Of a DNA stretch of 64,000 bases, positions 9,411-18,892 are shown piece by piece. The first letter of the stretch is position 1; each line of letters starts with the position of its first letter. The notes under the pieces were generated by a model that worked only from the letters and a program-made list of their open reading frames with translations, was not told where the DNA came from and did no database searches. Both the position numbers and the translations under genes were made by a program. This DNA comes from Ferrimonas aestuarii (GTDB taxonomy: Bacteria > Pseudomonadota > Gammaproteobacteria > Enterobacterales > Shewanellaceae). The stretch is from positions 1 through 64,000 of the forward strand of contig NZ_SWCJ01000011.1 in NCBI RefSeq assembly GCF_005116665.1, given 5' to 3'.

Positions 9411-9531
9411 GGCGATACCTCACCCAATCTGTCGACCACGACATCGGTGTTCGGCGATTTTTTGCTCGCATTTTTTGACAGAGTGCGAGGGCTTTCTATG
9501 CTTAATCCAACCCAAGCGTAGAGGCACTGTC

Positions 9532-10011
9532 ATGAAAGTCGATCCTAAAACCATCACCCACCTGAATAAGATTCTCTATAACGAACTGATCGCCATCAAT
9601 CAGTACTTTCTTCATGCCCGCATGTATAAAGATTGGGGCCTGATGCGAATCGCCGAAAAGGAATATCACGAGTCCATCGATGAGATGAAGCACGCCGACA
9701 AGCTAATTGAACGCATCCTATTTTTAGAGGGACTCCCCAATCTGCAGAGCCTAGGCAAGCTTCGCATTGGTGAACACACCAAAGAGATGATCGAGTGCGA
9801 TCTGGCGCTAGAGATGGATGCCATCCCAGATCTTAGGGTCGCCATCGCCTACTTCGAAGAGAGCCGAGATTTTGTCAGTCGAGATCTGTGTCAGGAGATC
9901 CTCAACGATGAAGAGGATCACGTGGATTGGCTGGAAACCCAGCTGGATCTTATCGAAAAAGTGGGTATCGAAAATTACAATCAGGCACAGATGATCGAAG
10001 AGGAAGCTTAA
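9532..10011 (+). CDS. bfr: bacterioferritin
   Basis: A 159-residue ferritin-fold protein forming a 24-subunit iron store with heme b at the dimer interface. Ferroxidase ligands Glu18, Glu51 and His54 and the heme-ligand Met52 (DEMKHADK) are in the canonical positions. The second half has the expected EEDHVDWLE motif. The ATG at 9532 is preceded by GAGG. The open frame extends upstream to 9475, but only this start gives the normal family N-terminus. It is paired with bfd 121 bp upstream. Confidence 0.97.
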   Translation: MKVDPKTITHLNKILYNELIAINQYFLHARMYKDWGLMRIAEKEYHESIDEMKHADKLIERILFLEGLPNLQSLGKLRIGEHTKEMIECDLALEMDAIPDLRVAIAYFEESRDFVSRDLCQEILNDEEDHVDWLETQLDLIEKVGIENYNQAQMIEEEA

Positions 10012-10038
10012 TCGGGCGTAGCTCGACACCCAAAACAA

Positions 10039-10061
10039 AAGGGCAGCCAGTGGCTGCCCTT
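10039..10061. terminator. terminator between bfr and the zinc permease gene
   Basis: Stem GGGCAGCC/GGCTGCCC flanked by A- and T-runs (AA...TT), between two convergent genes. It may work in both directions. Confidence 0.7.
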
Positions 10062-10086
10062 ATCGATCTGTCGGATTAGAAGCGAA

Positions 10087-10863
10087 TCACTCCGCCGCCT
10101 GCACCTTTGCTGCGGAACCAGTTATCAACCGAGTCAAAACCGTTGCCCCAGCTAAAGCACAGACGATGGTGGCGCCAGATGGCAGATCCCACAACGCCGA
10201 TGCCATCAGGCCAACACCGTAACCCACAATGCCACAGCCAAAGGCCAACATAAGTGCCTTAGAGCCAGAGTGACGATTCGCAGCAAGGGCTGGCAGAATC
10301 AAGCTAGAGAACACCAGATACACGCCGACCAGCTGCACCGAGAAGGTGATCAAAACCGCAAACATTGGGTAGAACGCCTTGCCAGACAGTAGCCCTGGAC
10401 GCCACAGCCACAATGCCAGCATCACTAAAGTGATCAGCAGCGGCAACTGCAGATCTGGCCAATCCGTCCAAAGAATCTGACCAGACAAAATCTGTTTCAG
10501 CTGCTCGCCCCCATGAGGATCGTTAGACAGCACCATCATCGCCACCACGGCTGACAGTACGTATAGGCAGCCAATAAGCGCTTCCAATTCGCTCCTAAAT
10601 CGACGCTCAAGTCCAGCAATCACCCCGGATCCAATCAGAGCAAATAGAGCAGGCATCCATACCTGACTGCCGGGCATCTCAGCGAGGTGGTGGTTGGTTC
10701 CAGCGACAACGGCACCTAGGGCCGCAATCTGAGCCAATGCCAGATCGATAAAGATAATGCCACGCTTAAGTACCTGTCGTCCGAGCACCACATGGGTAGA
10801 CAACACCAACAACCCCGCCATCAATGCCGGCAAGATGATGGAAACCATGCTCAAACTCATCAT
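10087..10863 (-). CDS. metal ABC transporter permease (ZnuB/MntB-like)
   Basis: The inner-membrane channel of a zinc/manganese-type importer (ABC-3 family), 258 residues with about eight hydrophobic helices and the family segment FIDLALAQIAALGAVVAG near residues 36-53. Its ATG overlaps the stop of the substrate-binding protein gene by one base, so the two are translationally coupled. No gene for the partner ATPase is in the cluster or elsewhere in the window. ZnuC would have to be encoded elsewhere. Confidence 0.9.
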   Translation of the reverse strand: MMSLSMVSIILPALMAGLLVLSTHVVLGRQVLKRGIIFIDLALAQIAALGAVVAGTNHHLAEMPGSQVWMPALFALIGSGVIAGLERRFRSELEALIGCLYVLSAVVAMMVLSNDPHGGEQLKQILSGQILWTDWPDLQLPLLITLVMLALWLWRPGLLSGKAFYPMFAVLITFSVQLVGVYLVFSSLILPALAANRHSGSKALMLAFGCGIVGYGVGLMASALWDLPSGATIVCALAGATVLTRLITGSAAKVQAAE

Positions 10864-11765
10864 TACTTCTCCGCCGCAGCCGCTAACAGGTCAGCAATGA
10901 CCTTGTCGTAGAGCTCAAACAGGGTATCGATACCATCCACACCAGGGCCAAATGGCAGCTGCAATGCAGGTACACCGGCACGCTTACTCAACCAGTTGGC
11001 ACCCCGAGAATCCTGATAACCGGTGTAGATGATTGCCATCGGCTTGTTGGTTTCAGTTAGCTCAAGCAAGCTCGCTAGGTGCGAGGTAGTTGGTGGTAAG
11101 CCCGGCTTGGGCTCCAGATCGCCGATCTGCTCCATGCCTAGCCAATCGAATAGGTACAGATAGCTGCTGTGATAAGCCACCACTTTCTGCCCTTTCAGTG
11201 GCTGCGCCTGCTGAGCCCACTTCGATTCAGCCTGCTGCCAACGCTCACGGAAATCCGCAAGTTTCTGTTGGTAAACTGCCTTAGAGCTGGGATCAAGCAG
11301 GATCAATTTGGCGGTAATCGCCTCAGCAATCTGCTCAATACGAGTGGGTGAAAAGTGGAAATGCGGATTACCGCCAGCATGAACGTCGCCCATACTGCGA
11401 TCGACCTTGTCCAGCTTACCCAATGCATCCACTACGTCAGCAGCATAAAGCACGCCTGGCTGACCATCGCGAACTTTGGGGTTGTTGGACTTCATCTGCA
11501 ACATAGGTAACCAGCCGATCTCCAACTCCGAACCGGCACAAATCATCAGATCCGCGCGGCGAAGTTTTGCGATCAAACTGGGACGGGCCTGAACATGGTG
11601 AGGATCCTGAAGTGCCGAGGTGGCGCTGTAGATGGAAGCCTCTGGCGCCAGCTCAGTTGCCAGTGCCGCATATTCCGGTTCACAGGTGAAAATATTCAGT
11701 GCCTGCGAGGGCAGCGACATTGTCGCTGCCATCAAGCACAACAGAAGCTTAGAACTGGTGCGCAC
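10863..11765 (-). CDS. zinc-type ABC transporter substrate-binding protein (ZnuA-like)
   Basis: A 300-residue periplasmic protein with a signal peptide (cleavage near SQALN). Candidate metal-ligand His residues of the cluster A-I family are at DPHHVQ (about residue 54), GNPHFHFSP and YHSSYLYLFDW. The His-rich loop of classical ZnuA is missing, which is seen in several ZnuA/AztC-like proteins. The start is GTG at 11765, inside the end of the upstream porin gene (17-nt overlap). Zinc is the likely cargo, from context and ligands. Confidence 0.88.
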   Translation of the reverse strand: MRTSSKLLLCLMAATMSLPSQALNIFTCEPEYAALATELAPEASIYSATSALQDPHHVQARPSLIAKLRRADLMICAGSELEIGWLPMLQMKSNNPKVRDGQPGVLYAADVVDALGKLDKVDRSMGDVHAGGNPHFHFSPTRIEQIAEAITAKLILLDPSSKAVYQQKLADFRERWQQAESKWAQQAQPLKGQKVVAYHSSYLYLFDWLGMEQIGDLEPKPGLPPTTSHLASLLELTETNKPMAIIYTGYQDSRGANWLSKRAGVPALQLPFGPGVDGIDTLFELYDKVIADLLAAAAEK

Positions 11766-12960
11766 CGTGAGCTCCTATTGCCATGTTGAACTGCAAAGAG
11801 ATGATGTGATCGTCTTTGCTTTCAAACAGGTCGTCTTTCTGATTGGTGTACTGAAGGCGAACGGTGGAGAAGTGGCTGTTGTGCCATGCAATCATCGCTT
11901 CAGTCTCTTTCAGCTTGGCATCTTCGTAGTGGGTGTGGAAGTGATCGCCGTGAGCTTCTTCATGAGCCATGGCTGCACTTAACTCACCGTAGCGAAGACC
12001 CATAGACCAACGAGGACTCATCTGGTAAACACCGGACACATACCAACCGTCATAGCTATCAGGGATGTTCTCTTCACCACCTTCCTCTTCGAAAGGTTTG
12101 TCTAGGTACATGTACTCAGCAGACAGGGTGAAGTGTTGATTTTTAAAGTTACCGTTTGGTGCCCACTTGTAGACCGCATCAAAGGCATACAGGTTTTCAC
12201 CGGTGAACGAGGCGTTGTGGCTATGACCTGCGTGATCGTGGCCCTCTTCAGCATGCTCTTCACCTTCGTGTTCCTCATGCTCTTCACCTTCATGTTCATC
12301 ATGCTCGTGCTCATCATGATCAAGGTGACCAACGCCATTTTCATTGCGCATCCAAGACAGGCCAACCTGCCAGCTTGAAGAGGCGCTCAAGTCACCACCC
12401 AGCTTGGTGTACAGGTGATAGATGCCCACAGATTCGGTCTCTTCCAGACCAGAAGCCGCCAATTTACCACCATCAAAGCCTTCAACACCCACGGTCCAGT
12501 ACAGATCCGTTGGCGCAACCCAGTTAACGCGCAAACCATCATCGAAATAGTGGTTGCCCAAGAAGGCACGATAGATCGCAGGACGCTCAACGAATGAATC
12601 AGTGTGCAGGTGCTGGTTGTTCAGATAGCCAAGATCCGCCATGAATCGACCGGCACGAATGCTAAAGCCAGCAGGCAAACCCATGGTTTGGATAAAGGCT
12701 TCTTCAAGCTCAGTTTCCGTTTCGCCATCGTGGCTTTCCAGCACTGCGGTCATCTTACCGTAGAACTGATCATCGATAGCGCCGCTGATGGCCAACTCGG
12801 TTTCGCCCAGCCCAAAGCCATCTTCACGACGCCCAAGAGCACGGTCATTGTTCTGATAATAACCATCAAGAATTACACTGACGTTAGGCATCTCTACCGC
12901 TAGAGCAGGAACGGAAGCGGAAGACAGCAGCACTCCAGCTGCAACAAAACGTGATTTCAT
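11749..12960 (-). CDS. outer-membrane porin-like protein with His/Glu-rich metal loop
   Basis: A 403-residue protein with signal peptide (VPALA-VEMP), alternating beta-strand sequence throughout and a C-terminal Phe, as expected for an outer-membrane barrel. In the middle (about residues 215-255) is a segment of His, Glu and Asp (for example HDEHEHDEHEGEEHEEHEGE) that could bind zinc or another divalent metal in an external loop. A second short cluster (HGDHFHTHYED) follows. It heads the operon with the zinc-type SBP and permease, so an outer-membrane metal entry role is inferred. Confidence 0.85.
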   Translation of the reverse strand: MKSRFVAAGVLLSSASVPALAVEMPNVSVILDGYYQNNDRALGRREDGFGLGETELAISGAIDDQFYGKMTAVLESHDGETETELEEAFIQTMGLPAGFSIRAGRFMADLGYLNNQHLHTDSFVERPAIYRAFLGNHYFDDGLRVNWVAPTDLYWTVGVEGFDGGKLAASGLEETESVGIYHLYTKLGGDLSASSSWQVGLSWMRNENGVGHLDHDEHEHDEHEGEEHEEHEGEEHAEEGHDHAGHSHNASFTGENLYAFDAVYKWAPNGNFKNQHFTLSAEYMYLDKPFEEEGGEENIPDSYDGWYVSGVYQMSPRWSMGLRYGELSAAMAHEEAHGDHFHTHYEDAKLKETEAMIAWHNSHFSTVRLQYTNQKDDLFESKDDHIISLQFNMAIGAHGAHQF

Positions 12961-13050
12961 AATTTTTCCTAAATAACACAGAGCCTCGCAACGAGGCGAT
13001 AAATCAAAAAGTTAAGTTGTTTAAAGTAATGATCGGTATCTAAGTGATAT

Positions 13051-13329
13051 TTAGGATAGAGGGGGGCCGCGGATGGTCGGCGCCGCTTGATAAACCTCAG
13101 GGGGAGTAGGCTGAGGCACATTGAGTACCTCCAGCAATGGGGCTGGTGCGGCGATGGTTGGTAGAGAAGGCTTCAGCGCATGTTGCTGATGATCCCCGTG
13201 AAAACAGAGACCACAACCAGTCACCGTTTGGTGCTTCTCGAAATGCTGGACAGCATGAGCTGGGCCCACTAGCGTTAACGCCAGTAGCCACCCTATCATT
13301 AATTTAATGAAAATCGCTCTACGGTCCAT
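13051..13329 (-). CDS. small secreted Cys/His protein of the zinc cluster, unknown function
   Basis: A 92-residue protein with a signal peptide (LALTLVGPAHA-V) and a mature part with the possible metal-binding stretch GCGLCFHGDHQQH, then a Pro-rich tail. It resembles DUF2946-type proteins that sit near metal genes, but I cannot assign the family firmly. It is the first gene upstream of the His-rich porin on the same strand, 90 bp away, suggesting a shared role in periplasmic metal handling. Confidence 0.7.
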   Translation of the reverse strand: MDRRAIFIKLMIGWLLALTLVGPAHAVQHFEKHQTVTGCGLCFHGDHQQHALKPSLPTIAAPAPLLEVLNVPQPTPPEVYQAAPTIRGPPLS

Positions 13330-13423
13330 GAGATCCAGAGATTGTTATTAGATCGTGACGATGATAGGCGTTTACGTGGATCTAATTCAACGACTTAGCT
13401 AACAAAAAATTTTTCTGTTTATG

Positions 13424-14389
13424 TCAGGCTCGGTCAACGGTGAAGCCAACCACCTGATCAATGTGGTCGACCCCAAGAGCCAGCATCACCAGACGGTCGA
13501 TGCCAAGGGCCACCCCAGCGCACTTAGGTAACCCCTGTTTCAAGGCCTCAATCAATCGATAATCAATGGGGCTTTCCGCAACGCCCATCGCCTTTCTCGC
13601 TCGGTTGTCGGCTTCAAAACGGGCCAGCTGCTCGTCAGCATCGTCCAGCTCGAAAAAGCCATTGGCCAGCTCAATGCCTTGGTAATAAACCTCAAACCGA
13701 CGAGCAACACGAGCATCATCAGGGCAAATTCGAGCCAAGGCTGCCTGATTGGCAGGGAAATCACACACCATGCAGGGACGCTCAATGCCGATTTTTGACT
13801 CGACAACCATGCTGAAGATCATCTGCTGCAGCGGAGCATGGGTACTCTCCTGCATCGCCACGTCACCTAGGCCATGTTCTACAGCCAGCGCTTGCAGCTC
13901 AGCCACCGAGGCGGTTAATGGGTCAAGACCGGTGACCTGCAAAAACGCCTGTTGGTAACTTAATCGCTGCGGCGGTTGGCAGCCAAGCACCAACATCAGC
14001 AGCTCTGCCACCTCATTCATCAAGTCTCGGTCATCAAACCCCACCCGATACCACTCCAACATGGTGAATTCCGGGTTGTGGTAACGACTGTTCTCTTCAT
14101 TACGGAAGCTCTTACCTATCTGGTAGATGCAGCCGGAGCCAGCGCACAACAAGCGCTTCATATGAAACTCTGGTGAAGTGACTAAATGCAAAGGCATACC
14201 TTGAGACGCCCCAGGCCCCACAAAGGTTGTCGCAAAGCTGCAAAGATAAGGATCGGTGACCGCCGCCGAGGACATGGCAGGCGTGTCCACCTCCATCACC
14301 TGACGCTGGGCAAAGAACTGGCGAATTTTTGCAATGATTTCGCTGCGCTGGCGCAACTGGGAAATCGACGCACTGGGCTGCCAAGACAT
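13424..14389 (-). CDS. epmA: EF-P lysine lysyltransferase EpmA
   Basis: A 321-residue class II aminoacyl-tRNA-synthetase paralogue (formerly PoxA/GenX) that attaches (R)-beta-lysine to Lys34 of elongation factor P. It is the catalytic domain only, without the anticodon-binding domain of LysRS. Motif 2 reads [20 protein letters not shown] and motif 3 [15 protein letters not shown]. It lies downstream of efp on the same strand, close to epmB on the other, so all three EF-P pathway genes are together. Confidence 0.97.
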   Translation of the reverse strand: MSWQPSASISQLRQRSEIIAKIRQFFAQRQVMEVDTPAMSSAAVTDPYLCSFATTFVGPGASQGMPLHLVTSPEFHMKRLLCAGSGCIYQIGKSFRNEENSRYHNPEFTMLEWYRVGFDDRDLMNEVAELLMLVLGCQPPQRLSYQQAFLQVTGLDPLTASVAELQALAVEHGLGDVAMQESTHAPLQQMIFSMVVESKIGIERPCMVCDFPANQAALARICPDDARVARRFEVYYQGIELANGFFELDDADEQLARFEADNRARKAMGVAESPIDYRLIEALKQGLPKCAGVALGIDRLVMLALGVDHIDQVVGFTVDRA

Positions 14390-14440
14390 GATTTAAACCT
14401 CATTTGCCGAGCTTGGATCTCCAATACAACGGCATGAAAC

Positions 14441-14466
14441 CAAAAAAAGTGGGCCTAAGCCCACTT
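14441..14466 (-). terminator. terminator of efp
   Basis: On the minus strand, stem AAGTGGGC/GCCCACTT with a 4-nt loop followed by seven T. It lies between efp and epmA, so epmA may have its own promoter or depend on read-through. Confidence 0.85.
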
Positions 14467-14487
14467 CTTCGCTCAAGTAAGTCGAGA

Positions 14488-15057
14488 TTACTTACGAACG
14501 CGTTCTACGTACTCACCGGTGCGAGTATCTACTTTTACCACTTCACCAATCTGGATGAACAGAGGTACACGCACGACAGCGCCGGTAGACAGAGTCGCTG
14601 GCTTACCGCCAGTACCTTGAGTGTCACCCTTCAGACCAGGGTCGGTCTCGGTCACTTCCAGCTGTACGAAGTTTGGTGGAGTTACCACGATTGGGTTTTC
14701 GTTCCACACGGTGATGGTGCACACGTCCTGCTCCACCAACCACTTCTCAGAATCACCAATCGCCTTGGCGTCAGCAGCAATCTGCTCAAAGGTGTCGTTG
14801 TTCATGAAGTGCCAGAACTCGCCATCGCTGTACAGGTAGGACAGTTCATGATCCATCACGTCAGCCGCTTCAACAGTCTCACCAGACTTGAAGTTCTTTT
14901 CCAAAGACTTACCACTGATAAGCTTACGGATTTTAACGCGGTTGATCGCCTGGCCTTTGCCAGGTTTGAATACTTCGTTTTCGATAATGTTGCACGGCTC
15001 GCCATCCAGCATTATCTTAAGGCCGGAGCGAAAGTCGTTCGTTGAGTAAGAAGCCAT
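14488..15057 (-). CDS. efp: elongation factor P
   Basis: A 189-residue three-domain, tRNA-shaped factor that rescues ribosomes stalled at polyproline. The modification site Lys34 is present in KPGKGQ, the substrate of EpmA and EpmB encoded on either side. Length and the C-terminal [17 protein letters not shown] are standard. The 42-bp gap to divergent epmB implies overlapping promoters. Confidence 0.98.
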   Translation of the reverse strand: MASYSTNDFRSGLKIMLDGEPCNIIENEVFKPGKGQAINRVKIRKLISGKSLEKNFKSGETVEAADVMDHELSYLYSDGEFWHFMNNDTFEQIAADAKAIGDSEKWLVEQDVCTITVWNENPIVVTPPNFVQLEVTETDPGLKGDTQGTGGKPATLSTGAVVRVPLFIQIGEVVKVDTRTGEYVERVRK

Positions 15058-15099
15058 TTATTTTCTCTTCCAACAGGTCAATTTGACGTCTAACGGTAA

Positions 15100-16113
15100 A
15101 TGATAACCCGAATCCCCCAGAATTTACACGACTGCTGGCAACAGGAGTTGGCGCAAGCCTACACAGATCCCAAAAAATTGCTCGAAGATCTCAATTTAGA
15201 TCCTTCTGACTTCGGTAATGCCCTCGAAGCACGCAAGTTGTTCCCCATGCGAGTCCCTCGCCCCTTCGTGGCGGCGATGACTCCAGGAGATGCCAACGAT
15301 CCGTTATTGGCGCAGGTGTTACCAGCCGCCGAAGAGTTTATTGCTACCCCTGGATACAGTGCCGATCCGCTGGAGGAGCAGGATAATCAACAGCCCGGAG
15401 TGCTGCACAAATATCGCAGCCGTGCTCTATTGATGTTCAAAGGCGGCTGCGCCGTCAATTGTCGCTACTGCTTCCGCCGCCACTTTCCCTATGAGGAAAA
15501 CCAGTTAACTCGAGAGGCGTTAAACCAAGCTTTGGAATATCTTGAGGCTCAGCCAGAGCTCAATGAGGTGATCCTCTCCGGCGGCGATCCATTGATGGCC
15601 AAGGACAATCAGCTATTCAAGCTGATCGAGCGCCTAGAGACGATGCCCAACATCATCCGCCTGCGTATCCACAGCCGACTGCCTGTGGTGCTGCCCTCAC
15701 GGCTAACCCAAGCCTTAGCGGATCGCCTAGCCCAAAGCCCTCTGCAGATCATTTTGGTATTGCACTGCAATCACCCCAATGAGATCACCTCAGGCTTAAG
15801 CTTGGGCATCAATCGTCTCAAGCAAGCCGGCGTCACCATACTGAATCAGTCGGTGCTGCTAAAAGGGGTCAATGACGATGTAGACACGATGGTGGCCCTC
15901 AATGAGAAGCTGTTTGCCAATGGCATTCTCCCCTACTACTTGCACCTACTGGACAAAGTGCAAGGAGCGGCCCACTTTGATACCAGTGACGATAACGCTC
16001 GAGAACTGATGGCGGGCATGCTGGCTCGACTGCCCGGTTTCCTCGTTCCACGACTGGTTCGTGAGCAAGGGGGCAAAGCCAGCAAAACCCTCATCGATCT
16101 GCAGCTGTCGTAA
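15100..16113 (+). CDS. epmB: EF-P (R)-beta-lysine pathway lysine 2,3-aminomutase EpmB
   Basis: A 337-residue radical-SAM, PLP-dependent aminomutase that converts L-alpha-lysine to (R)-beta-lysine for EF-P modification. The iron-sulfur motif Cys-x3-Cys-x2-Cys is visible in CAVNCRYCFRRHF near residue 120. The PLP/substrate region and LSGGDPL are conserved. The length fits the short bacterial EpmB (YjeK) class and not the longer catabolic KamA. Divergent from efp. Confidence 0.97.
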   Translation: MITRIPQNLHDCWQQELAQAYTDPKKLLEDLNLDPSDFGNALEARKLFPMRVPRPFVAAMTPGDANDPLLAQVLPAAEEFIATPGYSADPLEEQDNQQPGVLHKYRSRALLMFKGGCAVNCRYCFRRHFPYEENQLTREALNQALEYLEAQPELNEVILSGGDPLMAKDNQLFKLIERLETMPNIIRLRIHSRLPVVLPSRLTQALADRLAQSPLQIILVLHCNHPNEITSGLSLGINRLKQAGVTILNQSVLLKGVNDDVDTMVALNEKLFANGILPYYLHLLDKVQGAAHFDTSDDNARELMAGMLARLPGFLVPRLVREQGGKASKTLIDLQLS

Positions 16114-16164
16114 CCCAAAGCAATTTTTAGTACCATCGGCGAAACTTTTTAGGGAGCTTCGCCG

Positions 16165-16713
16165 ATGAAAGTCCTGTGGGTAACGGACATTTGGGGCGTT
16201 CACAGTAGCCAGAACGCCGAATTTGAACAGCTGAAATCTCAAGTTGAGCAGTGCGAGCGGCTCGACCCTTACGCTGGGCAGCCCTTCGTTTTCGATGACG
16301 AGCAGCAAGCGTACGACTACTTTCAATGTCGTTGCAGCGCGCCAGGTTATGCCGAACTGCTGCGAAAATGGCTCGAAAAACACAATGAGCCAGTGATCCT
16401 GCTTGGGTTTAGCGCCGGTGCCAATGCCATCGCCAGCACGCTCACCAACCACCCGTTTCCTCAGGTCGTCGGCACCATTTTGATCTACGGTAACCGACTG
16501 CCTGAACTTCAATCACCCCTAACGCAGCCAAGCCACCTGCTACTTTGCAATCAAGATTCAGGGGTTAACGAGTGGCAGCCTCAATGGCCAGCACAGTTGC
16601 AACACTCCAGTTTGGGCCATGGCTTTATGAACCCAAGATGCCCCAACTTCGATCAAGCAGGGGCGGCGAGCGCCTGGAGTTGGGTAGCCGAAACGATTAA
16701 GGCGTTGGCGTAG
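16165..16713 (+). CDS. alpha/beta-hydrolase-like (dienelactone-hydrolase type) protein
   Basis: A 182-residue cytosolic protein with a nucleophile elbow GFSAGA (Ser near residue 93) and a late His in SSLGHGFMNP. Together with the Asp in LLCNQDSG these look like a Ser-Asp-His hydrolase triad. It is shorter than usual dienelactone hydrolases, and the substrate is unknown. The ATG at 16165 follows AGGGAG. Its 3' end overlaps the convergent TraB-family gene by 17 bp. Confidence 0.7.
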   Translation: MKVLWVTDIWGVHSSQNAEFEQLKSQVEQCERLDPYAGQPFVFDDEQQAYDYFQCRCSAPGYAELLRKWLEKHNEPVILLGFSAGANAIASTLTNHPFPQVVGTILIYGNRLPELQSPLTQPSHLLLCNQDSGVNEWQPQWPAQLQHSSLGHGFMNPRCPNFDQAGAASAWSWVAETIKALA

Positions 16714-17539
16714 GGCAGCGCTGCTGCCAGCAATCCGTCACTTTCACGCCCATTGCAGTTAACGCCTTTGGAATGCTGTGCTGGCCAACTAAATGGCCAG
16801 CACCGATGATCACAAAGAGGTTAGCCGGCTCTGCAAGCCAACCTTTAAGGGTTGCAGACATACTCTGATTACGATCCAGCATCAACACCTGCCACGCATG
16901 GGGATCGCTGGCCATCTCCTCCTCGGTTAGCTTGGCGAGCCCCTGATGATCACCACTGCGCCACGAGTTGATTAACTCCTCCACATCGATGGGCTCCATC
17001 GCCGCTTGCAACATCTCCAACTGAGTTTGTCGAGGCAGTGAATCGAACATATCTAACTGGAACTTCATGCCCTCCAGCTCACGAATCGGCTTAACCTCAG
17101 CTTTACTGCGAAAGTAGCTCTCAACACCGCTTTGAGCGTCATAGCCTGACTCGGCCATGATGGCCATCGCCAGCTGCGAGCTTAATATCCATGGCGCCAA
17201 TTGCGTATGGCACTGCAGTCCCTTCTGTTGGCAATACTGATTCAGTTCTGCCTCTACCTGCTGCGGCAAAGGTTCATCAGCAAGCAAGTAGGCCTGCATC
17301 AGGCTCGCAACCTGAGGCGATTCAGTATCGGCTTCTAATGCCAATGCATCGGCCTGAAGGTATGCATCCTCAATCATCTTCGGGAAGGGGTAAAAATCCG
17401 CCTTACCCACATGAACAGAACCGAGTAGCCAAGCATGCCCCTCAGGGCCTTCAACATAAAAGAACGGTGGTCTATCGGTCGTCGCTGCACAGGTTTGCCA
17501 AGTTACTAGCACCAATAACCACAAAAACTGTTTCATCAA
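16697..17539 (-). CDS. TraB/GumN family protein
   Basis: A 280-residue secreted or periplasmic protein with signal peptide (LLVLVTWQTCA). The TraB/GumN domain shows the signature GHAWLLGSVHVGKADFYPFP near residue 33 and a C-terminal IIGAGHLVGQHSI, the two conserved GX2H motifs of this putative metallo-hydrolase family. TraB homologues include the Enterococcus pheromone-shutdown protein. The role in proteobacteria is not established. Overlaps the convergent hydrolase gene at the 3' end. Confidence 0.88.
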   Translation of the reverse strand: MMKQFLWLLVLVTWQTCAATTDRPPFFYVEGPEGHAWLLGSVHVGKADFYPFPKMIEDAYLQADALALEADTESPQVASLMQAYLLADEPLPQQVEAELNQYCQQKGLQCHTQLAPWILSSQLAMAIMAESGYDAQSGVESYFRSKAEVKPIRELEGMKFQLDMFDSLPRQTQLEMLQAAMEPIDVEELINSWRSGDHQGLAKLTEEEMASDPHAWQVLMLDRNQSMSATLKGWLAEPANLFVIIGAGHLVGQHSIPKALTAMGVKVTDCWQQRCPTPTP

Positions 17540-17627
17540 TTAATGACTCCATTCAAATCTTGGCAAAGCGCGCCACAATAAGGATAATTTCATTTTAGTC
17601 AGTCAACTCATACACAAGAGGCTAACC

Positions 17628-17936
17628 ATGCCCTACTCGAAAGTGATCGAGCAATTCAAAGCTGCCTTTCAGCAAGCCTATCGCCAAGTCGTTGATGCCG
17701 ATGCCCAGCTAGACCAACTCCAGAAAGAGGGACACGGTAAATTTGATACTATTTTTAATCAAGACCAAGGCTTTACCACCAAAGCTAACCGCTTTATGCC
17801 CTACCTTGAAGAGGTGGTTGGAGATTTTGATAACTTTGAGGCCTCACCTTCCGATGAGAAGCTGCCAGCCTTAGTGGCCAAACTCGAGCAACTGCTGGCC
17901 ACTCTGGCACAGTTTAAGGGCTCGTTGAAGCAATAG
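17628..17936 (+). CDS. conserved small helical protein, unknown function
   Basis: 102 residues, strongly charged and predicted largely alpha-helical (heptad-like KVIEQFKAAFQQAYRQVVDA and C-terminal LVAKLEQLLATLAQFK). No Cys, no signal peptide, so probably cytosolic. A good Shine-Dalgarno (AAGAGG) precedes the ATG. I do not recognise the family. Its end overlaps the convergent VOC gene by 23 bp. Confidence 0.7.
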   Translation: MPYSKVIEQFKAAFQQAYRQVVDADAQLDQLQKEGHGKFDTIFNQDQGFTTKANRFMPYLEEVVGDFDNFEASPSDEKLPALVAKLEQLLATLAQFKGSLKQ

Positions 17937-18753
17937 AGTGCGCCTCCACCTGCCAAGGGTACCCTTCAGGATCGTGAAAAACGATGCCTGAAGCGGTATC
18001 GATAATCCCCATGCCTTCGCTGTGTAGGCGAGCCTTCAGCGGCGCCAAGAAGCTTTCATACACCCTCAGCCCGACAAAGCCACAACTGGCATCCACCCGA
18101 TATTCAAAATTGGGTTCATCCTCCCCCTTCCAAATATACTGAAGCTCAAGCACCGTCGAGGTTAATGTCACCTCTGTGGGCGACCTCACCCCCTGTCGAG
18201 ACTCAGGGTAACCCACCAAATAGTGGGTGGCTCCATGCTGAAATGATGACTGTTCTAACAACAGATTAAACCCCAAAGTACGGCGATAGAACTGCAAACT
18301 CTGTTGTGGGTCTCGAACCCGCAAAGATACCCGCTGCACCGATGCGTGCTCCCAAGGTTCGCTCTTCCCTGTTGTAAACATGGCGTCATATTCCATTAGG
18401 CGGATGCAGTGACCATCGGGATCCAGCAGGTTGCGCTGCGACGGCTCGATGCAGGGAAGCAGTTCGTGACCTAATTGATTGAGTCGATAATAAGCAAACT
18501 CTATCTCAGGCACAGCAATAGCGAGATGGCTGTATCCCTGGGTCACATCTTGGGGGCTGGCGACACTAAGAGCGGGCTCGTTGTTTCGCCGCTGCTCCAG
18601 CAAAATTCCGGTACATAGCGGAGAATTTGGGTATTTTAGAAAGGCTGTTCCTGACTCAGGGAACAGAGTTACCCTGCTCATACCAAGATGAGTTTGGTAA
18701 AAATCCACGCTCCGTGGCAAATTTGTGACCCTTAACCGAATGGCATCAATCAC
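17914..18753 (-). CDS. VOC-family (glyoxalase/extradiol dioxygenase fold) protein, two-domain
   Basis: 279 residues made of two VOC modules. The N-terminal module starts IDAIRLRVTNLPRSVDFYQTHLG and the C-terminal one VQRVSLRVRDPQQSLQFYRRTLG (about residue 137). Candidate metal ligands are the His in SHLAIAV and Glu in HCIRLMEY. Members include extradiol dioxygenases, glyoxalases and bleomycin-resistance proteins, and the reaction cannot be fixed here. The start is GTG with AGGA upstream. Confidence 0.82.
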   Translation of the reverse strand: MIDAIRLRVTNLPRSVDFYQTHLGMSRVTLFPESGTAFLKYPNSPLCTGILLEQRRNNEPALSVASPQDVTQGYSHLAIAVPEIEFAYYRLNQLGHELLPCIEPSQRNLLDPDGHCIRLMEYDAMFTTGKSEPWEHASVQRVSLRVRDPQQSLQFYRRTLGFNLLLEQSSFQHGATHYLVGYPESRQGVRSPTEVTLTSTVLELQYIWKGEDEPNFEYRVDASCGFVGLRVYESFLAPLKARLHSEGMGIIDTASGIVFHDPEGYPWQVEAHSIASTSP

Positions 18754-18848
18754 AATACATGTCCTATGTGACTATTCGTCCAACCTATCCAATTGTAGGT
18801 AATATCTCACAAATTGCTCAGAGAGTGACTATGACTAGCACATAAAAA

Positions 18849-18871
18849 ACGGCCGCTTGTCGGTGGCCGTC
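18849..18871 (-). terminator. region between VOC and DUF3016 genes with terminator
   Basis: Minus strand: stem ACGGCC/GGCCGT around a 10-nt loop followed by six T, just after the DUF3016 stop. Confidence 0.75.
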
Positions 18872-18892
18872 TCAACGACTCAGGCTTGCTAT

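Noticed and set aside
9475..9531. Longer bfr start with 19 extra residues
   Set aside because: The internal ATG at 9532 has a Shine-Dalgarno and gives Glu18, Glu51, Met52 and His54 at canonical numbers.
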